Of a stretch of DNA of 64,000 nucleotides, positions 50,319 through 57,643 are shown in pieces. Source of the DNA: an uncultured Oscillospiraceae bacterium (GTDB lineage: Bacteria > Bacillota > Clostridia > Oscillospirales > Oscillospiraceae); contig CANQTO010000011.1 in the NCBI GenBank assembly GCA_947626785.1, positions 1-64,000 of the forward strand. The letters are read 5' to 3'. The notes under the pieces are model-generated. The model was not told where the DNA came from. It saw nothing but the letters and a program-made list of their open reading frames with translations, and ran no database searches. A program made the position numbers and the translations under genes. Position 1 is the first letter of the stretch. The number at the start of each line of letters is the position of its first letter.

Positions 50319-52184
50319 ATGAGTAAAAGACTCGTACAAGCGATACCGAAGATCATGGGCACCGTCGCCGTGGCTATGGCGCTGTTCCAGGTGCTGACGG
50401 CGGGCTTCGGCACCCTGGCTTCCATGGAGCAGCGCTGCATCCACGTGGGCTTCGCACTGGTGCTCATCTACCTGCACGCTGCAAGCAAGCGGGAAAAGCC
50501 GGACGCGGCCTGGTGCCTCGATATCCTCTGCGCCCTGGCGGCCGCCGCTATCGCTGTGTACGTGTACTTAAACTGGTACGATATGGCGGTGCGCATCATG
50601 TTCCCCAAGGCGGCGGATCTGCTCGCCGGGGCGGTGCTCATCGTTCTGGTGCTGGACGCTACCCGCCGCCGGGTGGGCTGGGCGCTGCCCATCATCACCC
50701 TGATCTTCCTGGCCTATGCCCTGTTCGGCCATGTGCTGCCGGGGCAGCTGGGGCACCGGATGTACGGATGGAAGCAGGTAGTGGCCTCCCTGACTATGAA
50801 CACCGAGGGCATTTTCGGCACAGTCACGGGCGTGTCAGCCACCTACATCTTCCTGTTCGTGCTGTTCGGGACGCTGTTGGAATATTCCGGCGCGGCGCGG
50901 TTCTTCGTAGATCTGTCAACAGGCGCACTGGGGCACAGGCGCGGCGGGACTGCTGTTGCAGCCGCGGTGGCCAGCGGCGTGTTCGGCATGATCTCCGGAA
51001 GCCCCGCAGCTAATGTAATGACTACCGGTTCCGTCACTATCCCCCTGATGAAAAGGACAGGATACGAGGACGATTTTGCCGGGGCAGTGGAAGCGTCCGC
51101 CTCCACTGGCGGGCAGATCATGCCGCCTATCATGGGGGCCGCCGCGTTCATCATTGCCGAGACTTTGGGTATCCCTTATATTCAAGTGGCTTTGGCGGCG
51201 TTCATCCCCGCTGTACTCTACTATGGGGCGATCATCTTCATGATCCTCCTGCACTCCAAGAGAATGAATATCCAAGGCTTACCGAAGGAACAATGCCCGC
51301 GTGTATGGCCCGTACTGAAAAATGGTTTTTACCTGGCGTTTCCCCTGCTCCTCCTGGTTTTCCTGATGGCAGTAATGGGCTGGTCCCCGTTGAAATCCGG
51401 CTTCTGGGCCATTATCGCCTCGATCGCTGTATCCTTCCTGCGGCGGGAGACCTGGCTGACGCCCCGGCGGCTGTTTGAGGCGTTCCGGAAGGGCGCCATG
51501 GACGCGCTGACCGTTGCTATTATCTGTACCATCTCCGGCATTGTCATCGGTGCCCTGTCTCTCACCAGCCTGGGGCTCAAGTTCTCGTCGATCTTAGTGT
51601 CCCTGGCCAGTGGGAACATGGTGGCGCTGCTGGTGCTGGCGGCGGTGGCGGGGGTCATTCTGGGTATGGGCATGGCGACTACCTCGGTGTACATCGTATT
51701 GGCGGTGCTGGTGGCTCCAGCATTGACGAAGATGGGTGTAAATCCTCTGGCGGCGCACCTCTTTGTGTTTTACTATGGCTGCTTGTCGTGTATTACGCCG
51801 CCAGTGGCGTCGGCGTCCTTCGCCGCCGCGGCCCTGACGGACAGCAAGCCCTTTGCCCTGGGCTTCCAGGCCTGGAAGCTGAGCCTGTCGGGGTATATCA
51901 TCCCGTTCATGTTCATCTTCAACCAGGAACTGCTGTTCCAGGGCTCGCCCCTGGGTATCGTCAAGGCGCTGGCGACGGCGCTCATCGGGATCTACGCCCT
52001 GAGTTGCAGCATCGAGGGCTATATGAAAAAGCCCCTGTCCTGGGTCCTGCGGGCCCTCCTGTTCGCCGCGGCGCTGCTGCTCATCGACTCCGGCCTCTGG
52101 ACCGACCTGGCCGGGCTTGCTGTCGTGGCCGGGGTCTGGCTGCTGGACCGCCGCGGCCCAGCTGCCTCTCCGGAGAAGACTTAA
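50319..52184 (+). CDS. TRAP transporter permease, fused DctQM type
   Basis: 621 residues with about 16 membrane segments, a 4TM/12TM fusion found with TAXI binding proteins. Blocks include GSPAANVMTTGSVTIPLMKRTGY, EASASTGGQIMPPIMGAAAFIIAE and AGVILGMGMATTSVYIVLAVLVAPAL, all typical of the DctM part. It starts 3 nt after the binding-protein gene. The last 150 nt of the gene and its downstream sequence are duplicated at 52946-53074. Confidence 0.93.
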   Translation: MSKRLVQAIPKIMGTVAVAMALFQVLTAGFGTLASMEQRCIHVGFALVLIYLHAASKREKPDAAWCLDILCALAAAAIAVYVYLNWYDMAVRIMFPKAADLLAGAVLIVLVLDATRRRVGWALPIITLIFLAYALFGHVLPGQLGHRMYGWKQVVASLTMNTEGIFGTVTGVSATYIFLFVLFGTLLEYSGAARFFVDLSTGALGHRRGGTAVAAAVASGVFGMISGSPAANVMTTGSVTIPLMKRTGYEDDFAGAVEASASTGGQIMPPIMGAAAFIIAETLGIPYIQVALAAFIPAVLYYGAIIFMILLHSKRMNIQGLPKEQCPRVWPVLKNGFYLAFPLLLLVFLMAVMGWSPLKSGFWAIIASIAVSFLRRETWLTPRRLFEAFRKGAMDALTVAIICTISGIVIGALSLTSLGLKFSSILVSLASGNMVALLVLAAVAGVILGMGMATTSVYIVLAVLVAPALTKMGVNPLAAHLFVFYYGCLSCITPPVASASFAAAALTDSKPFALGFQAWKLSLSGYIIPFMFIFNQELLFQGSPLGIVKALATALIGIYALSCSIEGYMKKPLSWVLRALLFAAALLLIDSGLWTDLAGLAVVAGVWLLDRRGPAASPEKT

Positions 52185-52219
52185 AAGAACATGACCGTAT
52201 AACACCGCCCCTCCCGGCA
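52068..52219 (+). repeat. Direct repeat copy A: 3' end of TRAP permease gene plus first terminator arm
   Basis: This 152-nt stretch reappears at 52946-53074 with about 85-90 percent identity and a deletion of about 22 nt near the stop codon. In copy A the terminator arm ACCGCCCCT is present but the second arm is missing: after CCCGGCA the sequence changes to unrelated AT-rich DNA that leads into the toxin-antitoxin cassette. Confidence 0.88.
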
Positions 52220-52239
52220 GCTATAAAACAAAAATCGGC

Positions 52240-52268
52240 TTGCTGTTTTAGCACAATTGTGCTAAAAT
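52240..52268 (+). promoter_or_regulatory. Promoter and palindromic operator of the toxin-antitoxin cassette
   Basis: TTGCTG (52240-52245), 17-nt spacer, TAAAAT (52263-52268). A perfect 22-bp palindrome TTTTAGCACAATTGTGCTAA+AA (52246-52267) fills the spacer, the expected place for autorepression by the antitoxin or antitoxin-toxin complex. Confidence 0.85.
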
Positions 52269-52287
52269 ACGAATGGGGGTGTTATTA

Positions 52288-52557
52288 TTGAATATGATTC
52301 GGCCTGTTTCAGATCTGCGGAACAATTTTGCGGATATTTCAAAAACCGTGCATGAGACCGCAAAGCCGGTGTTCCTGACAAAGAACGGCTATGGAGATAT
52401 GGTCGTCATGAGCATGGAGGCGTATGAGAACCTGCAGTTTGACAGCGAGGTATATGTTAAACTGCGGGAGGCAGAGCGGGAAGCGGAGCTTACGAACAAG
52501 CGGTATTCCTCAAAAGAAGTGCTGAAGGCCATGAAGGACGCCATAGGAGGGGAATAA
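52288..52557 (+). CDS. Antitoxin, Phd/YefM family
   Basis: 89 residues. N-terminal DNA-binding part MIRPVSDLRNNFADISKTVHET, KPVFLTKNGYGDMVVMSMEAYENL is typical for Phd/YefM, followed by an acidic, lysine-rich C-terminal tail that would wrap the toxin. The start is a TTG at 52288, 6 nt after GGGGGTG; ATGs at 52273 and 52294 are alternatives. Two nt separate its stop from the toxin TTG. Confidence 0.9.
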   Translation: MNMIRPVSDLRNNFADISKTVHETAKPVFLTKNGYGDMVVMSMEAYENLQFDSEVYVKLREAEREAELTNKRYSSKEVLKAMKDAIGGE

Positions 52558-52558
52558 C

Positions 52559-52870
52559 TTGTACACCCTGGAATACCTCCCTGCCGCACGTCAGGACATG
52601 ATAGAGATCGTCCGGTATATCAGCAGGGAGTTAAAGAACCCCCCGGCAGCCGGTCGGCTGGCAACGGAGTTGATCGGGGCCGGAGACAGCCTCCTCCCGT
52701 TTCCCTATGCGTACCCGGTCTATCAGCCGATCCGTCCGCTCGGTCATGAGTACAGGAAGCTGTCGGTAGGGAACTATTTCATGTTTTATTGGGTGGACGA
52801 AGAGAAGAAGACCGTCACAGTTGCCCGGGTGCTCTATGGGAAAAGAGACCTTGAGCGGCTGTTGGAGTGA
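52559..52870 (+). CDS. Toxin, RelE/ParE family
   Basis: 103 residues. YTLEYLPAARQDMIEIVRYISRELKNPPAA at the N-terminus and YRKLSVGNYFMFYWVDEEKKTVTVARVLYGKRDLERLL at the C-terminus are typical RelE/ParE elements. The final R-V-L-Y-G-K-R-D motif is common in ParE/RelE toxins. TTG start with GGAGGGG upstream. Would act as a ribosome-dependent RNase or gyrase inhibitor; which one cannot be told. Confidence 0.9.
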   Translation: MYTLEYLPAARQDMIEIVRYISRELKNPPAAGRLATELIGAGDSLLPFPYAYPVYQPIRPLGHEYRKLSVGNYFMFYWVDEEKKTVTVARVLYGKRDLERLLE

Positions 52871-52945
52871 TCATCATTACAAAGGCTCCTTAGAGCTCTG
52901 TATATGTGTGACCGGAACACGGAGCGGGAGAGCCGAACCTTTGAG

Positions 52946-53050
52946 GCGGCGCTGCTGCTCATCGACTCCGGGCTCTGGACCGACCTGGCTGGGCTGGCAG
53001 TCGTGGCCGCTGTTTGGCTGCCGGACCGGCGAAAGCTTAAAAGAACATGA
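52946..53050 (+). pseudogene. Remnant of the TRAP permease gene tail (repeat copy B)
   Basis: Encodes AALLLIDSGLWTDLAGLAVVAAVWLP, matching the C-terminus of the permease at 50319, but has no start and a shifted end because about 22 nt are missing. The full repeat runs to 53074 and includes the operon terminator. Between the toxin stop (52870) and this remnant I see nothing. Together with copy A it brackets the toxin-antitoxin cassette. Confidence 0.88.
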
Positions 53051-53059
53051 CCATATAAC

Positions 53060-53098
53060 ACCGCCCCTCCCGGCACGCTTCACGCCGGAAGGGGCGGT
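53060..53098 (+). terminator. Intact terminator of the TRAP operon (after the inserted cassette)
   Basis: Arms 53060-53074 and 53084-53098 form a 15-bp GC-rich stem with one mismatch, then ATTTTCC. The left arm is also present in copy A (52205-52219) without its partner. Confidence 0.85.
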
Positions 53099-53155
53099 AT
53101 TTTCCGGCGGCGAGGCCGCGGGCCGCGGGGGGACCGGTAGATCTATCGATAAGAG

Positions 53156-53217
53156 TTGACAAAAGGGAAAGGAGGGGGTATGATGAATCTGAAGATTGAT
53201 TAATAATATTAATCAAT
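53156..53217 (+). promoter_or_regulatory. Promoter and palindromic operator of the rpiB-transketolase operon
   Basis: TTGACA (53156-53161), 17-nt spacer, TATGAT (53179-53184). Directly downstream lies ATTGATTAATA (53195-53205) paired with TATTAATCAAT (53207-53217), an 11-bp inverted repeat with one central base, around the expected transcript start. The leader of about 150 nt to the rpiB ATG holds no other clear element. The repressor is unknown. Confidence 0.75.
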
Positions 53218-53342
53218 TGGAGGCGGCCAAAGGAAATTCCACGCCGCTGCTGTTCCCGCCGGTGACCGCGGGCGCACGGGAAATGTTGCTGGAGCGGAAG
53301 CGCCAGTGAATATATCATTCAAATCACAAGGAGAGATCTATT

Positions 53343-53816
53343 ATGCGGGTCATCATCGGTTCCGACAAATCCGGCTTCACTCTGAAGGAAGCCATCAAAG
53401 CCCACCTGCTGGAGCAGGGGCATGAGGTCGAGGACGGGGGTACCCTGGACCTGGACCATGTAAAGCCCTATTTTGTCACGGCCTCCGCCGTCGCTCCCCG
53501 GGTGGCCAGCGGAGAATTTACCAGGGGCATCCTGATCTGCGGCACCGGCGCGGGCATGGCCATCGTTGCCAACAAGTACAAGGGCGTCTATGCCATGCCC
53601 TGCGGAGACCCCTATGACGCCCGGATGTGCCGCGCTGTCAACGACGCCAACATCATGACCATGGGCGGCTGGAAGATCGCCCCCGAGCTGGGCATCGAGA
53701 TGGTGGAGCTCTTCCTGTCCACCGAGTTTACCCAGGGCCTGGAGCCCTGGCGCCAGGAATTCCTCAAGGGCGCGAAGGTCAAGGTCGGGGAGCTGGAAAA
53801 GGAGATCTACGGCTGA
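53343..53816 (+). CDS. rpiB: RpiB/LacAB-family sugar-phosphate isomerase
   Basis: 157 residues. MRVIIGSDKSGFTLKEAI at the N-terminus, the active-site Cys in LICGTGAGMAIVANK, and DPYDARMCRAVNDANIMTMGG. It interconverts ribose-5-phosphate and ribulose-5-phosphate or a related pair. First gene of an operon with split transketolase and an alcohol dehydrogenase, so pentose-phosphate interconversion is likely. AAGGAGAG upstream of the ATG. Confidence 0.9.
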   Translation: MRVIIGSDKSGFTLKEAIKAHLLEQGHEVEDGGTLDLDHVKPYFVTASAVAPRVASGEFTRGILICGTGAGMAIVANKYKGVYAMPCGDPYDARMCRAVNDANIMTMGGWKIAPELGIEMVELFLSTEFTQGLEPWRQEFLKGAKVKVGELEKEIYG

Positions 53817-53846
53817 GCCGCTGAGGACCGGAAAGGACACGGAAAC

Positions 53847-54701
53847 ATGAACGCAAAAGAGACCAAAGAGTTCGCGATCAATATTCGCAAAGAGACCGTC
53901 AAGTGCATCGGCCGTCTGGGCGTGGGCCACCTGGGCGGCGCGCTGTCCATCGTGGACCTGCTGGCCGTGCTGTACAGCGGCGTGATGAACATCGACCCCG
54001 CCGACCCCAGGAAGGACGACCGGGACCTGCTGGTCTGCTCCAAAGGCCACGCGGGCCCCGCCGTGTACGCCACCCTGGCGCTGAAGGGCTATTTCCCCCT
54101 GGCGCTGCTGGACACGCTGAACCGGCCCGGCACCCGCCTGCCCAGCCACTGCGACATGAACCGGACCCCCGGCATCGACATGACCACCGGCTCTCTGGGC
54201 CAGGGGGCCAGCACCGCCATGGGCATCGCCTGCGCCAACCGGCTCAAGGGCTATGACAACTATACCTACCTGATCCTGGGCGACGGGGAAATCGAGGAGG
54301 GCCAGGTCTGGGAGGCGGCGCTCTTCGCGGCCGCGAAAAAGCTGGACCGTGTGATCGCCTTCGTGGACTACAACAAGTGCCAGATCGACGACTATGTGGA
54401 GAAGCTCTGCGCCCTGGGCGATATCGCCGCCAAGTTTGAGCGCTTCGGCTGGTATGCCCAGAACGTGGAGGACGGAAACGACGTAGAGCAGATCGCCGCC
54501 GCCATCGACAGGGCCAAGGCCCGGAGCGGGAGCGGCAAGCCCTCTGTGATCGTGCTCAACACCGTCAAGGGCAAGGGCTACAGCCGGATCGAGGGGGCGC
54601 TGAGCTCCCACAATATGACGCTGAGCCCGGAGATGACCGCGGAGGCGCTCTCGGAGCTGAACGAACAGTGGAAAGCGCTTAAAGAGGAGGAGCTGCCATG
54701 A
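53847..54701 (+). CDS. Transketolase, N-terminal subunit
   Basis: 284 residues. TPP-binding half of a split transketolase: GVGHLGGALSIVDLLAVLY, SKGHAGPAVYATLALKG, TGSLGQGASTAMGIA, and the GDGEIEEGQVWEAALFA motif that binds TPP-Mg. The partner half is the next gene, with a 4-nt overlap (ATGA). The complete enzyme would make sedoheptulose-7-phosphate from ribose-5- and xylulose-5-phosphate. Confidence 0.94.
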   Translation: MNAKETKEFAINIRKETVKCIGRLGVGHLGGALSIVDLLAVLYSGVMNIDPADPRKDDRDLLVCSKGHAGPAVYATLALKGYFPLALLDTLNRPGTRLPSHCDMNRTPGIDMTTGSLGQGASTAMGIACANRLKGYDNYTYLILGDGEIEEGQVWEAALFAAAKKLDRVIAFVDYNKCQIDDYVEKLCALGDIAAKFERFGWYAQNVEDGNDVEQIAAAIDRAKARSGSGKPSVIVLNTVKGKGYSRIEGALSSHNMTLSPEMTAEALSELNEQWKALKEEELP

Positions 54702-55672
54702 GTGTTAAAGCTGCTGCCGGTCACGGCATGGGAGACAAGGAACTGCGCGCGGTCTTCTGCGAGACGCTGATGGACATGGCGAGGGAGGACGAGCGGGTCG
54801 TCGTTCTGGACGCGGACCTGATGAACGCCGCCGGGACCAAGCCCTTCCGGGCCGCCTTTCCGGAGCGGACCTTCGACTGCGGCGTCCAGGAGGCCAACAT
54901 GATCGGCGTGGCCGCCGGCCTCTCCTCCCGGGGCTTTATCCCCTTTGCCCATACCTTCGGGCCCTTTGCCGCCCGCCGGGCCTGCGACCAGATCTTCCTG
55001 TCCTGCGCCTACGCCAAACAGAACGTGAAGGTGGTGGGCTCCGACCCGGGCATCACCGCCGCCCTCAACGGCGGCACCCACATGCCCTTCGAGGACCTGG
55101 GCATCATGAGCACCGTCCCGGAGCTGACCGTGGCGGAGCCCTGCGACGCCGTGTCCGTGGAACGGGTGATCCGTCTGGCAAAAGAGACCTACGGCAGCTG
55201 GTATATCCGCCTGCACCGGAAGCCGGCTCCGGTCATCTACGAGGCGGGCAGCGAGTTTATCGTCGGGAAGGCCAACCTCCTGCGGGAGGGCTCCGATGTG
55301 ACCCTCATCGCCATGGGCTATCTGGTGGCCGAGGCCCTGAAGGCCGCGGAGCTGCTGGCGGAGAAGGGCGTCTCCGCCCGGGTGCTGGACATGTGGTGCC
55401 TCAAGCCCCTGGACGAGGAGGCCGTCCTGGCCGCCGCCCGGGAGACCGGCGCCATCGTCACCGCCGAGAACCACAACGTGATCAACGGCCTGGGCTCCGC
55501 CGTGGCCTCCGCTCTGGCCCGGGGCTGCCCCGCGCCGGTGGAGATGGTGGGCGTGCAGGATGAGTTCGGCGAGGTGGGCCAGGTGCCCGATCTGGCCCGG
55601 CGCTTCGGCCTGACCGCGGAGGAGATCGTCCGCAAGGCGGAGAAGGTGCTGGAGCGCAAAAAAGCCCGCTGA
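54698..55672 (+). CDS. Transketolase, C-terminal subunit
   Basis: 324 residues, pyrimidine-binding and C-terminal domains: VVLDADLMNAAGTKPFRAAF, FDCGVQEANMIGVAAGLSSRG (catalytic Glu), SDPGITAALNGGTHMPFEDLGIM, and ENHNVINGLGSAVASAL. Overlaps the N-terminal subunit by 4 nt. Pairs with it as in other Firmicutes with split transketolase. Confidence 0.94.
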   Translation: MSVKAAAGHGMGDKELRAVFCETLMDMAREDERVVVLDADLMNAAGTKPFRAAFPERTFDCGVQEANMIGVAAGLSSRGFIPFAHTFGPFAARRACDQIFLSCAYAKQNVKVVGSDPGITAALNGGTHMPFEDLGIMSTVPELTVAEPCDAVSVERVIRLAKETYGSWYIRLHRKPAPVIYEAGSEFIVGKANLLREGSDVTLIAMGYLVAEALKAAELLAEKGVSARVLDMWCLKPLDEEAVLAAARETGAIVTAENHNVINGLGSAVASALARGCPAPVEMVGVQDEFGEVGQVPDLARRFGLTAEEIVRKAEKVLERKKAR

Positions 55673-55693
55673 GGCGGGCGGGAGGAGTGTCCT

Positions 55694-56812
55694 ATGCTTT
55701 GGGAATACATACAGCCTGTCACGATCCGCTTCGGCGAGGGCGTTTTGAAGGAGCTGTCTGAGGTGATCGCCGGTCTGGGCGGCAGCCGGGGCCTGCTGGT
55801 CTGCACGCCGTTCTTCGTCCGAAGCGGCCTGGCGGAGAAGCTGCTGAAAGAGTGCGGCGGCCTGCTGACCGGCGTCTACAGCCAGGTCTCTCCCAACCCG
55901 GAGGTGAGCGAGGTGGACGCCTGCGCCCGGCGGATCCGGGAGGAGAAGATCGATTTTCTGGTGGCCCTGGGCGGCGGCAGCACCTTGGACTGCGCCAAGG
56001 CCGCCGGCAGTATCTGCTTTACGGAGGACTCCATCCGCAAATACCACGGCACGGGCCTGCCCATGCCCCAGAAGCACCTGCCCCTGATCGCCGTGCCCAG
56101 CACCGCGGGCACCGGCAGCGAGGTCACCTGCGTCTCGGTCCTCAGCGACAAGGACCTGGGCAAAAAGGGACCCATCGTCTCCAACGGCTTTTATCCTGCC
56201 GTTGCCCTGGTGGACCCGGAGCTGACCTACTCCCTGCCGGCCCACATCACCGCCGGCACCGGTATCGACGTGCTGAGCCACGCGGTGGAGGGCTACTGGA
56301 GCAAGGGCCACCAGCCCGTCTGTGACGCGCTGGCCCTCCACGCGGCCCGGCTGGTCTTTCGGCATCTGCCCGCCGCCGTCCGGGAGCCGGACAACAGGGA
56401 GGCCCGGGCCGGGATGGCGGAGGCCTCTGTGATCGCGGGCCTGGCCTTCACCCTGCCCAAGACCACCGGGCCCCACGCCTGCTCCTTCCCCCTGACCAAT
56501 CTGCTGCACATCCCCCACGGGGAGGCCTGCGGCCTGACGCTGGACTGGTTTGCCCGCGTCAACGCGGAGGCGGAGAACGGCCGCGTCCACGCCTTCGCCC
56601 GGGACCTGGGCTTTTCGGACGCCTACGCCATGGCGGATGCCATCCACGAGCTGAAGAGGGATGTCGGGCTCCGGCTGGATCTGAAGGAGTTTGACCTGAC
56701 GGACGAACATCTGGAGGAGCTGGTCCGCCTCAGCCGCCACCCCAATCTCTCCAACAATCCGGTGGAGATCACCGATGAGATGCTCAACGTGATGTACCAG
56801 TCCCTGCGGTAA
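55694..56812 (+). CDS. Iron-containing (group III) alcohol dehydrogenase
   Basis: 372 residues. LGGGSTLDCAKAAG is the nucleotide-binding motif, PSTAGTGSEVT follows, then the metal ligands in GTGIDVLSHAVEGY (Asp, His) and GPHACSFPLTNLLHIPHGEACG (two His). Substrate unknown; neighbours suggest an aldehyde or sugar derivative linked to the transketolase genes. AGGAGTGTCCT before the ATG. Ends at the repeated type terminator 56833-56876. Confidence 0.9.
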   Translation: MLWEYIQPVTIRFGEGVLKELSEVIAGLGGSRGLLVCTPFFVRSGLAEKLLKECGGLLTGVYSQVSPNPEVSEVDACARRIREEKIDFLVALGGGSTLDCAKAAGSICFTEDSIRKYHGTGLPMPQKHLPLIAVPSTAGTGSEVTCVSVLSDKDLGKKGPIVSNGFYPAVALVDPELTYSLPAHITAGTGIDVLSHAVEGYWSKGHQPVCDALALHAARLVFRHLPAAVREPDNREARAGMAEASVIAGLAFTLPKTTGPHACSFPLTNLLHIPHGEACGLTLDWFARVNAEAENGRVHAFARDLGFSDAYAMADAIHELKRDVGLRLDLKEFDLTDEHLEELVRLSRHPNLSNNPVEITDEMLNVMYQSLR

Positions 56813-56832
56813 AGAAGTTTTTTGATAGACTC

Positions 56833-56876
56833 AAAAGTACCCACAGACGCGAAAAACCGCGTCTATGGGTACTTTT
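56833..56876. terminator. Bidirectional terminator (repeated type) between the alcohol dehydrogenase and cyclase genes
   Basis: 19-bp stem with one mismatch (56833-56851 with 56858-56876), loop AAAAAC, then T-run. It closes two convergent transcripts. The stem closely matches that of 23724-23767. Confidence 0.9.
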
Positions 56877-56895
56877 TTTGTTTGCAAACAGTTAT

Positions 56896-57633
56896 TCAGT
56901 CTTTCGGGCAGATCGCGATGCAGCGGGCGGTGAAGCCGGTGAGATCGACGCCCCGGGGGAAGCCGCAGAAAATCAGGCTGCCCACAGGCGGGACCTTGTC
57001 CAGGTCCTTCAGAAGCTCGATCTGGTAGCGGTCCTGCTCCAGGATGTAGTACTCGCCCACATAGCCGTTGACGGCAGAGCTGACGGGCGCGTCGGTGTCG
57101 CTGGTCTCGTGGCCGATGGCGGCCACATTCCGCTCCTCCACCAGGAACTTCAGCGCGTCCATGCCCCAGCCGGGGTAGTGCTTATTGCCCTGGGCGTCCA
57201 TGTTGTCCAGGTCGGCGCGCTTGCTCCAGTCGCTGCGTATGGCGACGAAGCTGCCCGCGGGGATCCGGCCGTACTCGGCCTCCCAGGCCTTCAGGTCCTC
57301 CGCCGTGACGATATAGTCGCAGTTTTCCGCCACCTTTGCGCTCACGTCCACCACGCACAGGGGCAAAATCAGCTCCTCGGCCCGGATCTCGTGGAGCATG
57401 CGGGTGTTCGGAACGAAGTGGCTGGGGGCGTCCACGTGGGTGCCGAACTGGGTGACGGTGGTGACCCGGTTGACGCTGAAGCCGTCGGGGTAGTCGAAGA
57501 TCTGCTGGGCGCTCATGGTCTCAAAGCCCGACCAGTGCGGCGTCTCCGGCGAGAACTCGTGGGACAGCTCCACAAGCTCGCAGTTCTCCTTCCAGCGTTT
57601 GAATTCATCCCAAAGGTTTATTTTAGCCATCAT
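56896..57633 (-). CDS. Cyclase-family protein (kynurenine-formamidase-like hydrolase)
   Basis: 245 residues. The family motif is FGTHVDAPSHF (H-x-G-T-H-x-D-x-P-x-H type), with an upstream VELSHEFSPETPHWSG and a later IAIRSDWSK and GHETSDTDAP. Members are metal-dependent amide or lactone hydrolases. Two tandem ATGs (57633, 57630), AAGGAG upstream. Third gene of the panB/aminotransferase/cyclase operon; substrate unknown. Confidence 0.88.
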   Translation of the reverse strand: MMAKINLWDEFKRWKENCELVELSHEFSPETPHWSGFETMSAQQIFDYPDGFSVNRVTTVTQFGTHVDAPSHFVPNTRMLHEIRAEELILPLCVVDVSAKVAENCDYIVTAEDLKAWEAEYGRIPAGSFVAIRSDWSKRADLDNMDAQGNKHYPGWGMDALKFLVEERNVAAIGHETSDTDAPVSSAVNGYVGEYYILEQDRYQIELLKDLDKVPPVGSLIFCGFPRGVDLTGFTARCIAICPKD

Positions 57634-57643
57634 GAATCTCCTT

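Noticed and set aside
54578..56740. 720-codon open frame on the minus strand
   Set aside because: It is the mirror of transketolase and alcohol dehydrogenase genes with clear motifs on the plus strand; the translated product is rich in Gly/Ala/His/Gln with no motifs, as expected from GC-rich antisense frames.
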